This document shows positions 12,230-23,839 of a stretch of 64,000 nt of DNA, piece after piece (the first letter of the stretch is position 1; the number at the start of each line of letters is the position of its first letter). The notes under the pieces are model-generated. The model worked only from the letters and a program-made list of their open reading frames with translations, did no database searches and was not told the DNA's origin. The DNA comes from Medicago truncatula (Eukaryota; Streptophyta; Magnoliopsida; Fabales; Fabaceae), in the NCBI RefSeq assembly GCF_003473485.1, contig NC_053043.1, positions 382,001-446,000 of the forward strand, in the 5' to 3' direction. The translations under genes and the position numbers were made by a program.

Positions 12230-12765
12230 CGATCATCAAACAATAACAACTTAAGAGAAGATGAAGGAGTATTTAGCCCCACCAAACCAAAATCTCCTCC
12301 ATGACCCAAGTTTGCAAGCTTATCAACACATTGATTAACTTTCCGATAAACATGCTTGATCTTACACTTTTAGTGACCATGATCCATAAGATATATCATC
12401 TATTGGAGAAGAGGTAAAAGATGATGATTTTGAAATTGACGAAACTCCACCATTCCCACCATCAGGAGAAAGTCCATCTCAACTATAAGAAAATTGATAC
12501 CCAAGTTACCCGTCAACCTCTAACCACAAACAAGACCCCAAAGCTCAGTCATAACTGAAGTAAAACGATCAAGATTACAAGTGAAGTCACGAATAAAATC
12601 ACTTATGGAGTTCCAAATAAGACCTATGCAGGAAGAAAGACCAAAGTGCCCAATTAAAGAAGTGGTATGGACGGATTCCAATTGACATTAATCTCATGCA
12701 ATGTAGCTTCAATAAAAGATGGGGGCGGTTAAAGAGGTGACAATGAACCATAATAAGATACTTCT
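12230..12765 (-). mobile_element. LINE fragment, RNase H-like C-terminal part
   Basis: Read on the minus strand, broken frames give SDFIRDFTCNLDRF, then TELWGLVCG, and further on KHVYRKVNQCVDKLANLGHG. This order (xFSxNLG, AELWGL, HxxREANxxADxLA) is that of the RNase H domain at the end of plant L1-type LINE open reading frames. The frame is interrupted by several stops and shifts, so it is dead. No reverse transcriptase was seen upstream. Confidence 0.65.
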
Positions 12766-13080
12766 TAAGGTTGCCTGATGAAGGGATATAAAATCGTTAT
12801 ATTCACAATTATTCCAACTTTGAACAATATTATGTAAATTTGGACCCATGTAAACTATATTTCAATGGCTTATGCCACAATAAAGGTAGTGGGATCATAA
12901 TATTGCCCTTCTGGTGAGTTTTTAGTTGACAGGTTTACAAATCGATGAAACATGTGGGTTGTTTTAATATAGTAAAAGGAAAAGAAAAACAAAGACACTA
13001 GTATGCAAGAATGAAAAATATATCTTGTAAATGAGTTTCATACGTGTTCTTTCAACATTTCTAGTTAGAGCATTATCTCG

Positions 13081-13458
13081 TTGAAAGTCAAAATGTATCA
13101 AAGAAGCCACAAATTATCATCTAAGGTTACTACTATCCTCGCTCGAAGTATTCAAATAATCAAAACTTGTAAAAAGTTCCACTTGAAGATTTCTCAAGAA
13201 GATTCAACAACAATAATTATCTGTCCAAAAGTGTCAAAGATTCAAATTAAAAAGAAAGCCGTACGCCGACTCATGCCTGAAATAGGAACTCAAGAATACA
13301 ACGAACTTGAGGAAAATCCTCACAAGGCTTTTTTAAAAACAATTACTTCACAGTTTCAAGCTGTTCTTGGCCTTTCAATTGTGAAAATCTTGTCTAGGCA
13401 TTCCAACGGTGAGGTCTACTTTGGCCAAAGAGCACCCAACATTGGACTTCTGATTTAA
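13081..13458 (+). other. unidentified 125-codon open frame
   Basis: An open frame rich in Lys, Ile and Ser starts at a TTG/AAG-poor context, with no ATG until [10 protein letters not shown]. It ends [19 protein letters not shown] see no domain and no clear splice neighbours. Its base composition is slightly less AT-rich than its surroundings. It could be a relic of a repeat or a terminal exon; I do not claim a gene. Confidence 0.2.
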
Positions 13459-13859
13459 AGAGTATTTTTAGTTTTTATTGTAGAATGAATGTCATACAAT
13501 TTGCTTCATCTCTAAATATTTGGATTATTATATCTAACATTTACTTTACTTCTTTGGTTAAGTGACTTATAAAAACAACTTTATAATGTTTGCTTTATCT
13601 TTAACATTTATAAATAACATACTGCTAGTGTGAAACCTGCTTTAGAATGCCATACGATTTGTCTATAATAGCATATTTGGAGTGTTGGAAGCGGAGGAAT
13701 TGTGCCACCTAATTAAGGGACAATGTAGCAGATTGTTTGGCATGGAAACTTTCTAATGATGGAGTCAATTCAATTTAGCTTCTGCTTATGAGGCAATTAC
13801 TTAAAAGATATGAGGTCCATCTCTTTAAGAAACTTGTCCTTGCTCTACAAATGCTAATT

Positions 13860-14353
13860 TGGTTTTTCTCTGGTACACCGGGGCGAGGGGTGCCCTGCTA
13901 ATTTGGTACTAAAGTCTGGTGGGCTGATCACTTTTGATTTGAGATCGGGAGTCAATTCTTTGACTCAAGTTGGTTTTTGAGCTTTTGTTTTTGTGCTCTT
14001 TTGGTGGATCGGAGGTCACGAGGTTTTGGAAGCTGCATGTTCATTCAGTCAGGTGCTCTTCGATAGGTGGCTCAGCTTGGGTGTTGGGGTCTGGGAGTTT
14101 TATTTTGAGGGTGTTCTTTGGGGGTGAATAGTGACGATGGGCGGTGGTGAATTTTGTGTTTACAATGCTTGTTTTTGTGAAGGAGTCTGTTTTAGGTGGT
14201 GATGTGTTTTGGTGGGTTTATCTTCATGGGTGTTTTTAAGTGGTTATGGTGTACCGTCTATATGCGGCACCATTTGTATCTTGTTTCGTCCATACCCTGC
14301 GACTTGCGGTGATGACGTTTAATAATATCTGTCGATTAAAAAAAAAAAAAAAG
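13860..14353 (+). mobile_element. 5'-truncated LINE 3' end with poly-A tail
   Basis: The stretch is unusually GT-rich for the window ('tggatcggaggtcacgag', 'tgggtgttggggtctggg'), typical of plant L1 3' untranslated regions. It ends 'aataatatctgtcgatta' and a run of 14 A. The 5' limit is approximate. A duplicated 'gctaatttggt' occurs at about 13,853 and 13,898. No coding part remains. Confidence 0.55.
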
Positions 14354-14722
14354 TTATGCAATAGCCAAAATCAAGAAAGTTTGGTACAAATTATTAGGTT
14401 CATGTAAATGTAATCCATCTCATTCTCGATCACATAGTCTTAGGTTTTTAACAACTAAAATAAACCCATAAACATGTTTGTCCCTTGATTTAACCGTTAG
14501 TTAGCATGTCATCTTCATGAACAGCAACACAATCCAATTTTTTGTGTCTTAGCCTTCAAATAACAACCTGCCGCATTTCTTACTATTCCTAGCTATATAT
14601 CAACTCTGAAGTAGAAGCAAAGAAACCAACAATTAATTAAAACACCAACCTGGCTTCAAACAAATACTAGTACTGATCATAACAATTCCCATATCCTTCC
14701 TTCAACAAACAAAACAAATACA

Positions 14723-15439
14723 ATGGAACATGAACCTATGTCGGTGACCCCTACCGCTGATTATAGCTCCACCGTGGACACCTCTCGTCCTTTCAGCTCC
14801 GTCAAAGAAGCCGTAGCCATCTTCGGAGAACGGCTTCTTGTTGGAGAAATATACTCTCCATCTCCAAAACCATTCTCATTCTCAGACACTTCCAGTACCG
14901 CACCTTATTATTCTCCTTCGGTAACTATTAAGAGAGAACCATCGTGGAGATCAATGCCGTCATCACCATCACCAATTAGTCCCATCAAACCACCATTTAA
15001 AGAAGAAGAAGAAAACAACATTTTTGATACAATAAAGAAGCTGGAGGCAGAGCTTGAGAAAACGAAAACCGAGCTGAAGATGTTGAAGGAAAGAGGGAGT
15101 GAAACTGAGGTAGCATTGGCAACAATGAACGCTGAGCTTCACAAGAACATGTCCAAGTTGGCTCAAGCAGAGGCTGCAGCAGCTGGAAAAGCAGCTGCAA
15201 AGACTGTGAGGTTTGAGAATATTAGTGATGGAAGTGAAAAAATGATGAGAAATTCACAAACACTAGCTCATATAATTAGTCTTGGAGAAAACGATCATAT
15301 TTTTGGAGGAGGGAAAAAGAGACATAATAATAAGAGCACAAAGCAGAAGCCAATCATCCCTCTTTTGAGTGATTTCTTTTTCAAGAGAAAGAATTCTACT
15401 AATCATCATAATAATCCTCTTTATGCTTCTCCTTTTTAA
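14723..15439 (+). CDS. WEB-family (DUF827-like) coiled-coil protein
   Basis: A single-exon gene of 238 aa. The first ATG (14723) follows an A-rich leader and gives the family N-terminus: [19 protein letters not shown] is the signature segment of WEB (WEAK CHLOROPLAST MOVEMENT UNDER BLUE LIGHT-like) proteins. A Ser/Pro-rich linker follows, then a coiled coil at about 95-165 ([36 protein letters not shown]), then VRFENISDG and a basic tail with [17 protein letters not shown]. Short WEB proteins of this type are plant-specific. WEB1 itself acts with PMI2 in light-driven chloroplast movement; that role is not shown for short members. A TATA-like 'agctatatatc' lies about 130 bp upstream. Confidence 0.85.
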   Translation: MEHEPMSVTPTADYSSTVDTSRPFSSVKEAVAIFGERLLVGEIYSPSPKPFSFSDTSSTAPYYSPSVTIKREPSWRSMPSSPSPISPIKPPFKEEEENNIFDTIKKLEAELEKTKTELKMLKERGSETEVALATMNAELHKNMSKLAQAEAAAAGKAAAKTVRFENISDGSEKMMRNSQTLAHIISLGENDHIFGGGKKRHNNKSTKQKPIIPLLSDFFFKRKNSTNHHNNPLYASPF

Positions 15440-16088
15440 TTAATGTATCTATGTTTCATTGTTTTTTTTAATTCATTCGTGTGTGACTGGGATTATGGGC
15501 CAATACAGGTCCAAGCTAAAATTTGTATTATTAATTTCTGGGATGTGTGCCATTTTTTTTTTCTTTCTTTTCTGTTTTGGTTAAGTTTTATGTAAAAGTT
15601 TATGTTTGTATCTATTGTATTATATATATATATATGTAAAATTAAGAACAAAGCTCTTCCGGTCTGCCACCCATTGAAACTTTGGCAAATATGGCTATGG
15701 AGATCGGAGGAAACATAGGAATAATTAACATTACAAATTTCACATTCCTTCTGTTTCAAAAATAAATAATTTACATTTCTTCGTTAAAAAATAATAAAAA
15801 TAATAATAATTTGCGTGAATTACATTTTTTATTTAAAATGATATTTAAAACAAGTATTAATTATTAGTAGGTGTATTAATTAAAATTAGAGCGTAAAGTA
15901 AGGAATGGGCTTAATAGAAAAAGCCCAAAAAAAGAAAGAAAGGAAGAAACGGAAGTTTGGTGGGTGCTGCGATTAGCGATGGTGTTTGGGTGGTGGTGGA
16001 AGAGAAGGACAAAACAAAACACATATTTCCTTTCTTGATTGATTGATTGATTATTAGGTCAAACAAAACGAAAGAAAATCATTACCCG
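15440..16088. other. intergenic between the WEB and NFU genes
   Basis: Holds a (TA)n run at about 15,622-15,635 and AT-rich DNA. The last 170 bp ('gaagtttggtgggtgctgcg', 'tgattgattgattga') are probably the NFU promoter and leader. No gene seen. Confidence 0.5.
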
Positions 16089-19000
16089 ATGCAAGGTGTG
16101 GTGGTGCTCAACACACAATCTTACTGCAGAACTGTCCTTCAACCTTCTTCTTTCACCAGAAAGGTGGTAGTTGGTTTCATTTCTATCTTCTTGTTTTTTC
16201 TTTTTCTCTTTTCTCGTTCTAATATACTTACTTTATTCGTTGTTGCAGGGCACGATGTTTTTTGGTACCAATCTTCCTTTTAGGTCAACTAGTAACAACC
16301 ACCTTCTGCCGCCTCCTTCCCTCTGCTTTCATAAACCTCCATTTGGTTAGTTATTTGATTTTTTATAATCAATTCTACTCCAGACCAACCAAACATTTCA
16401 GAATCAATTTGCTCACCTCTATAATCCATATATACACTAATTAAGTTGTTTTCATTAGCTATCTTATACAATTATGAAAATAATCTGAAAATAACTTATT
16501 TAATAATCTCATTATTTGTTTTCATAATTTCTCTCTAAACAGTCTCACAAAACTTATAACAATGGATATACTCATATAAGTAAATCCAAACAGTCCCTTT
16601 ATCTTTTTTTAGAGGAATAGTTTATACATAAGCACCTACAAGCTTGTTACTAAACTGCTGTTTATCTATACAATTTTGTATGTACATGAATGTAAGTAAG
16701 CATGGCACTGGAGGCTTAATTCCAAATTCAACTTCACTATTTCTTTCTTTTTGCATTTTCATTAGTATAACAACTCAGTTTCGGAAATTGGGAGTTGGCA
16801 CCTAACATGTGATCTTCATTATTATGTTTGTACAGCTATAAAGGCCGTTGCCATTCCAAATCCAGCTGTGGAATTGCCATTAACTGCTGAAAATGTAGAA
16901 ACTGTGTTGGATGAAATTCGGCCGTATCTCATATCAGACGGTGGAAATGTCGCTCTACATGAAATCGATGGAAATGTTGTACGGTTGAAGTTACAGGGTG
17001 CTTGTGGGTCGTGTCCGAGTTCTGTTATGACAATGAAAATGGGCATTGAGCGTCGATTAATGGAAAAGATCCCTGAAATAGTCGCAGTCGAACCGGTAAC
17101 TGATGAAGAAACTGGTCTCGAGCTAAATGATGAAAATATAGAGAAGGTTAGTTATGTGTAACATTGCATATACTAAACTGCTTATTCAACATGTGTCACA
17201 CTCCTTATTTGAATGTTCATTATGTTGTTGTTTCTTAAGAAAATTTATAGCATATTTTAGGCTTTCTCTAATGACAACACATGTACAAGTATTTACATAA
17301 GCTTTAAGAGGGAAACAACACATCATAAAGTACATGAAAATTGAAGCATATAGTACTTAGGCGGACTTGACAAATTAACAAAATCATCAAAGTGAATGAA
17401 AAAAATATAGCATCTGCTTGATTGTATTTTTATTTTATTTTTTTGCTTTTGAAAACACTTGTGGTGTATAATATAATAAAGGCCTGATAAATCTGTTTTC
17501 AGATCACTTTTATTTAAAGAGACATGTAACTCGCCTTTATTTTATCATTTTATGAATATCTTGAAAAAGATAATAGAGCATTAGATATGTTTTCGAATTG
17601 GTATATATAAGAATGAAGTAATTTTTTTGCATTTTTTTTGTCTTTACAACTTAAATATTATAGGATTTCACAAGCCAAATTTACCTGTATATCGTTTAAG
17701 CCTACCAGCTAGATTCAGAGGAGGCATTGCAATCATACTGGGAGCATAAAATCAGATTTAGAAACCAGAATGGCAGAAGTACCATGTTTTGTGGGTTAGA
17801 GTGACAAAGGAGGATTATTTAGTTTGAAGCTCTAAAACATAATCAACTGTTATGCCAATAATAGGATTAAATTTCTGCCTCTTGACTTCTATTCATAATA
17901 GAAAGGGGATGAGTAATTGATGAGAGATCAATGCCTTTTACAAAATAGAAGCAGAGACTAATGCAATTTTCCCCAAGAGAAAATGAAAAAAGAGAACAAA
18001 AACAACCTGGGTCCTGGAGGTGTTCCTGTTTTTCTGTTCTGAAAAATAGAATCAAGTTTTAAATTCAGCTATTTACAAAACGTCTCTTGAAACAAGGTTT
18101 CTTTAAAACCCAAAAACAATTTTTAAAAACTAATATTTTTTATGAAGGGTCGGCTTAATGACCCAACCCTATGATTTATAAAAATTATGTCTACCATATG
18201 TCTTGATAGCAATATAACACTCACCAATAGAAGGTGAGTGTGGCATAATTACCCAACCGGCCCTTTAAAAAAAATTAACACACCTGTAGTTGAAGTTTTT
18301 GGGAGTTCTTTGAAAAAACAACATAGATGATCTGATAATTGACTTCAAAGGAAAAAGAAGAATTGATGAATGATAAGTTTTGCAATATGTGCAAATTACT
18401 ATACAATTTTATGACAATCATAGAAGACAAATCATTTGTCAAATTCAAACCATTTGGGATGAAGTTACACATTTTCTGTCATAGAATTTCTTAAAAGTAT
18501 TTTGTTATATAAGTTTACTAAAAATTTACATTGATCAAGAGTTTCCATGTAAGAAGTAGCCAGTTTTATACAATAGAAAGTAAATGTCTAGCCTTATAAC
18601 TGTTGCTGTTACTCAATTCTGTACACTGTCTATTTGGTGGTATGGGATTTTAGGTTGAGTACTAGCTGTCAGTATGTAGCTTAAAGTCTTCAACTTCAAT
18701 ATCAAGCCCATGCGTTTCATTAAAAGAAAAATGCTTTGTTTGTGTACGTTGGTTAGAATTCAAAAGTTCTGCGTTTTTCTGTATGTGTAGGATTATGGTT
18801 ATTGAGTCTGGTCTAAAAGATCAGAGTAAGCTTAATATTGACACAAGAAATGGGACAAGAATGTAGTCTTCTGTTCTATCTTTTCAAGTCATTATTATAT
18901 AAAGATTATCATCGTTATCAGCTAGTTTATAAAGAGCGCATATTTATGTATATTTATCTGAAACATTTGCAGAGTTTAATATGTAGAGACTGTTTCAGGT

Positions 19001-19187
19001 TCTAGAGGAATTAAGGCCGTACCTGGTAGGGGCAGCTGGTGGAACTCTTGAATTGGTAGCAATTGAGGAGCCAATAGTAAAGGTCCGAATCACAGGTCCA
19101 GCTGCCGGTGTCATGACTGTGCGTGTTGCTGTTACACAAAAATTGCGAGAAAAAATACCTGCCATAGCAGCAGTTCAGCTGCTATGA
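16089..19187 (+). CDS. NFU2: chloroplast NifU-like Fe-S scaffold protein (NFU2/NFU3 type)
   Basis: Four exons: 16089-16163, 16249-16345, 16836-17146 and 18999-19187, all GT-AG, giving 223 aa. The first 60 or so residues, rich in Ser/Asn/Thr, fit a plastid transit peptide. The first NifU domain ([18 protein letters not shown]) carries the cluster-binding CxxC in GACGSCPSS. The second domain ([20 protein letters not shown]) has lost the cysteines, as in plant NFU1-3. Such proteins assemble [4Fe-4S]/[2Fe-2S] clusters and pass them to photosystem I and other plastid targets. The choice of NFU2 over NFU3 rests on the neighbouring At5g49945-like gene and is moderately sure. Intron 3 (1.85 kb) contains sequence also found beside the PHD copies downstream. 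Confidence 0.93.
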
Positions 19188-19690
19188 TATTTTGGTACAC
19201 AAAGTGAGAAGATAAGTAATGACATTCTTGTAATTTTTCATGAACGCCAATGGGAATGAAGTATGACATGTGATGTATAGTAAATTCAATATTATAATGT
19301 TTTCACAGAGTGGAAGAAGCCTTCCATTATTATTACAGTCAAAGTCAAACTAATGTTTATTGTGTATCTGTAGCTCCATTATTTTGAAATCGTGATTCAT
19401 AGAATGGCTACATGTTTATCCTGACTATAATAGTATAATGTCAAAAATCAAACATGTATCTTGATTTGCTTGATATAAGTTAGCTATATTTTCTAAACTC
19501 CATAATGTTGTCACTAGTGGAAAGAGCTTAACGTTATCAAGTGGCTGAACAAGTACGGTTTGAATATGGATGCTATGTTTGAATTGGAGTGTCAAAACTA
19601 TTTGTGGCAGTTCGTGAGGTTATTGCCAGTACGGGGTTTAAAGGACGAGGTTGTTTGTATATCTGAAGCTTATATTGTAGAGAGGAAAAA
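17540..19690 (+). repeat. duplicated segment, copy A (NFU intron 3, exon 4 and 3' flank)
   Basis: This segment reappears at 26,250-28,560 in the same order: 'tttatgaatatcttg', 'cctaccagctagattcagag', 'gggagcataaaatcagattt', the NFU exon 4, and 'ccttccattattattacagt'. Its first 320 bp also occur at 23,170-23,540. Past exon 4 it includes a coding-like patch (19,515-19,690: MDAMFELECQNYLWQF, LPVRGLKDEVVCI) of unknown origin. Confidence 0.85.
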
Positions 19691-21345
19691 CATCAATTAT
19701 CTGTGAGGCAATAAAATGTTGCAGGGATCCCAAATTCTATTAGTGGTGGATTATTTGATAACACTTATACCACATTGGTGACTGTTGATGAGAAATGTCA
19801 GTTGAGGACCAGACATTTTAGATTCTTTGATAGTAGAATAATCTATCTTTTGACTAAGGATGCTTGGTTGATGATATGCTCTACACGCTGGTTATTGCCA
19901 TCGATGAAGAGATTGTTGACTTGATGTGGTATTGTTGTGGAATGTGTGTATGCCTAACTTTATTCTGTGCTACATTGGAAGTATGAATTATAGTATTGAA
20001 TCCTTTGTGTTGCTGATATGAGTTGAATCTAAGTTGTGGGACACTATTGAGTTGGGAGTGTCGAATGTAATGTTGTTACTAAGTTGTTCTCTCACTCGTG
20101 TCTCAACTCTCAATCACTCGCAGCCAATATTGCCCCGTAGAGCAAAAAGGATGAACACCAATGTTGATACCACCATTAAATTTACTGAAATGTTTGTTCA
20201 CTCGAACTCAAATTAGTATTTTCCATCTACTATAAACTTTCTCATTCTCACATGTCTCATTTGACATATTTATCCCAAACTACTTGTCATCATTATTATA
20301 TAATATCAATAAATCACTCATTACTTTTATATTAATGCGTTACACTTATTGATTAAAATAGTTGCAAATATATGGCTGAAAAATAATAAATGAAGTGCAA
20401 GAATACCGTAAAAAAAAATTAAGTGCAAGGATGCTTTGCTCTTAATATATTATTAGGTATTCAATGAATGTAAAAATTAGTTTTTTTTTGCTTATAAATG
20501 TGATCTGATGGAGTATTTTACACTAACAATTAGTATAAACAATCATTTTCTAAAGTAATGTATATATCTCGAATGAAATACCATTATGTGAGATGGATGA
20601 GTAACAATTAAACCTTCTAACCTCCTTAAAAAAAAATTAAACCTTCTAACCATAGTCACGCATTATTTGTAAAAAGGGTTTTGCAATTTGATGTTTGTTA
20701 TTATTATTTATTTCTTTACATGGTTCTATTGATCTCTATTATATTATTTCTCGTCTAATCTAATGGTGTTTTCACATTTGTTTATCTTCATTTTATCATT
20801 ATCAATGAGTCATTTGTCTTCTTCACAGGATATGATGATGATTATATTGTCGTATGAAGTAGTCGTTAACATCAAAGTGTTGGTCTGACAATAGTTCTTT
20901 GCAAGACAATATCAATTTTGTTTATGTATTTTGAATGAACATGATATCCTTTAAAATATATGGTGTGATAGGGGTGTTGGTTGTTTTGTGGTTTGACGTG
21001 TTTTGAGGTTTCGATCATATAAAAGGATTAGGTAGATCCTTTTTTTAAGAAAAAGATGAATTTTATTTCATAATAGTTTTAACCGTACAAACCTATTTAT
21101 GTAATATTGACATTATCACTAATTTGTACCAACAAAAAATGAATATAATTTCTATTTTTAATTTTTTTTTGGTACAAATAATTAATTTCTATTTTGTTAC
21201 TTTGCAAACATAATTAGCCTGTGGCTCGGAACAAAGAGCTAGTTGAGAGTGATACGTACAATAGAATAGAAAGTAGAAACACACCAAACGTCTTCCTCCT
21301 GCGCTGCCGTACCTCACCCCACCGTCCTCCACTGTTCATAAAACC
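19691..21345. other. intergenic, no gene seen
   Basis: Mostly AT-rich DNA without coding signal. The first 260 bp may continue the unidentified coding-like patch that follows NFU ('ttgactaaggatgcttggtt', 'atcgatgaagagattgttga'), but no frame stays open. Confidence 0.4.
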
Positions 21346-22375
21346 ATGGAGGCTCTGAAGGAACTCCTTCCGGAACCAAAATCATCTACAGCAACATACT
21401 ATCACCATAGCTACGATCCTTGGTTTAAGCAACTGTTCACCACAACCAAAGAGGAGAACCAATTGTACCACCGTATCTGAAACGATCCGGTTGAGGATTT
21501 CGGTGAAGGTGGAGCTTTCCCGGAAATCCACGTGATACAGTATCCACTTGATATGGAAAGGAATGAGAATTCGAAGAGATTCTTACGGTTACGGTTGATG
21601 TTCATGGTAATGTTGCGTATGATGCTATGAGAATGCGAAGAAATTTGTATATACCCAGCACAAGGATTTGATACCAATGATTTTGAAGAATGATGAAATG
21701 GTGGAGGAAACGAAGATTGCGGCACTTGAGAAGATTGTTAATGTGAGGCTTAGTGCGTCAATGTTCCCAATCATAATTAGGATTCTAAGTATATAAAGTA
21801 CAAACCTTCACAACAGAATGCGGCGTTTAATTCTGGTTGAGATGTCTGTTGATCCGTTTGAGCCACCAAAATTTAAACAAAAGAAAATTCTTTTGAAGGA
21901 GAAGGAAAGGAAAGAGCAGGACTCAGAAAGCGCGTTCGGAGAGAATTAGTCATGTGGCTCCTCCGGTTGCTTCGGAAAAGGAGGGAAGGTTATATGCTAA
22001 GGATGTTGGCATGGGAAAGAAGTGCAAGATTACTAGAGATAAGGATCGTGATATAAGTGAGAAGGTTGCTCTTGGTATGTCTTATACTAAACAAGGCACA
22101 CAGGTCATGCATGATGAAAAGCTATTAAACCAGGATAATGAAGCTTATGGAGGTGCAGATGAGCAGCTGGAGAAGACTGACAAAGGATTTACCGGGGCTT
22201 CTGAAAGGGCACCTCTCACTCCGAGGGATAGGCCAGTAGAGTTTGAGAGTGACGAAGCTGATCCATTTGGTCTTGATCAATTCTTGACCGAGGTCAAGAA
22301 GGGTAAGAAGGCCATGGAAAGCTAGTGCTATATCTTCAATGCGAGAGATAGTTCTGATGGAGATCGGTCCAAAAG
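21346..22375 (+). pseudogene. SKIP/SNW1-domain splicing factor pseudogene
   Basis: The start reads ME-ALKELLPEPKSSTATYYHH then DPWFKQLF, followed by PPYL and VEDFGEGGAFPEIHVIQYPL, KIVNVRLSA, VDPFEPPKFK, then VASEKEGRLYAKDVGMGKK, ITRDKDRDISEKVALGM, YGGADEQLEKTDKGFTGAS and ADPFGLDQFLTEVKKGKK. These are the landmarks of plant SKIP (SNW/SKI-interacting protein, a spliceosome and Paf1C-linked factor of about 610 aa) in order. Only about half of the length remains; large internal pieces, including most of the SNW core, are gone, and the first part is out of frame at several points. The last part (21,954-22,325) is still open. No introns are seen, but the plant SKIP coding region is itself mostly one exon, so this does not prove retroposition. 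Confidence 0.9.
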
Positions 22376-22390
22376 GCATGCTTATGTGAT

Positions 22391-23175
22391 TGTGGTATAC
22401 CGATATCAGGTGACACAACTGTGTATCAAGGTGAAAATCTTAATCTCGTAGTGAAAAGGCGCAAAAAGGAAAGTCTTGATAAGAAGTGTAACAAGGGTGG
22501 TCAATTACTGGTTAGTGAATCGACTAGTGTTCCACTATTGGCTCCTGAAAGTTGTATTGGTATGAAGACTAACATTTATCCTCAACATACATCTGGAGTT
22601 GAGCCTCGCCGTAATAAATTAACCGATGAAACTAATGATATTGTACATGTTGAGCCCATTCCAACAAATGATGGTAATGCTGATAAAGTTCAGCATATGA
22701 ATAATGAATCTCAACCCAAACAAAAGGAACCAAATGTTGCATCTTTAAATGGCTCACAAAAGCCAGTTGCCAATGATAAAGCTTTAGTTTATACTGTCTT
22801 TGATTGTGGAGCAGAGTTATCAAGTGACAGTGATGTGTATTACAATGAAAAGATTGATCTTACAGCGAAAAAGGATGAATTCCTGAGCTCCCAGCACGCT
22901 TTTGGTCAAGATTTGCCAGCAATGATTGAATCAAGAGGACGAAACCTTTGCAGTAAGTGCAATGAATCTGGCCAATTACTGGTTTGTAAAACTACTACTT
23001 ACTCGTTGATGGTGCATATAAACTACCTGGGTGATTCTGCTCAGTTGGCAAAGGAAAACTTTCTCTGCCCATTTTTGTGAATATTCTCACATTATTTCAG
23101 AATGTCTTGAAGCCAAGAAAATATCTTCTCCGGCGAGGAAAGAATTAGCTATCTTCGTTGGTAAGGGTATTAACA
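22391..23175 (+). pseudogene. partial copy of the PHD-finger gene exon 3
   Basis: The copy starts with 'gtgacacaactgtgtatcaa' and matches the last exon of the intact gene (25,500-26,245) nearly base for base: ENLNLVVKRRKKESLDKKCN, LLVSESTSVPLLAPESCIGM, ELSSDSDVYYNEKIDLTAKK. The finger region has decayed: after NLCSKCNESGQLLVC the next cysteine pair is replaced by TTTYSLMVHINY, and the frame ends early at NFLCPFL. A gtaagg donor follows 'atcttcgttg', as in the parent. It has no promoter or first exons of its own and abuts the SKIP remnant. Confidence 0.88.
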
Positions 23176-23570
23176 TTTTATTTTAACATTTTATGAATAT
23201 CTTGAATAAGATGACAAATCATCGATATATGTTTTGCAATGGTATAGATAAGAATGAAATCAATCATATTGCAATTTATTTCTCGTTACGACTTAATAAA
23301 ATAAGACTTCACAAGTCAAATTAGTTCAGTCAGTCTTTACTTGTATATCGCTTCCTGCCAGCTAGGTTCATAGGAAGCAACCTGGAGATCTTGCAATCAT
23401 ACTAGGAGCATAAAATCAGATTTAGAAACCAAAATTACAGAAGTACATGTTATGCCATTTCTGAGATTAAATTTTTGTCTCATGACTTCTTTTATAAAAG
23501 AAAACAGAAATTGAACTCACCTCCACTATGGTATGCTTAAATAGCATGCATGGCTCTTCTATATTTTAAA

Positions 23571-23830
23571 GGGTTGATAATGTTTTTCACCCCTGTAATA
23601 TATGTCATTTCCGGTCTTTGCCCCTATAAAATTTTCGGCACCCTCGTAAAACACCCCTTAATAGGCCATTCAAAAACCAAAATTTCTTGAAAAAAAATTC
23701 TGAAAATGGCCTATTAGGGGTGTTTTCTGTAAAATAAAAATTTTACGAGGGTGCAAATCAAACCGAAAATTTTATAGGGGCAAAGACCGGAAATGACATA
23801 TATTACAGGGATGAAAAACACTGTTAACCC
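23571..23830. mobile_element. Mutator-type MITE with long foldback arms and 9-bp duplication
   Basis: A 260-bp element whose arms of about 115 bp are nearly perfect inverted repeats: 'gggttgataatgtttttcac' at one end, its reverse complement at the other, through 'cctataaaattttcgg' to 'aataggccat'. It is bounded on both sides by TATTTTAAA (23562-23570, 23831-23839), an exact 9-bp target duplication as left by Mutator-like elements. The intact duplication and high arm identity suggest recent insertion. It interrupts the duplicated tract that follows the PHD copy. Confidence 0.88.
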
Positions 23831-23839
23831 TATTTTAAA

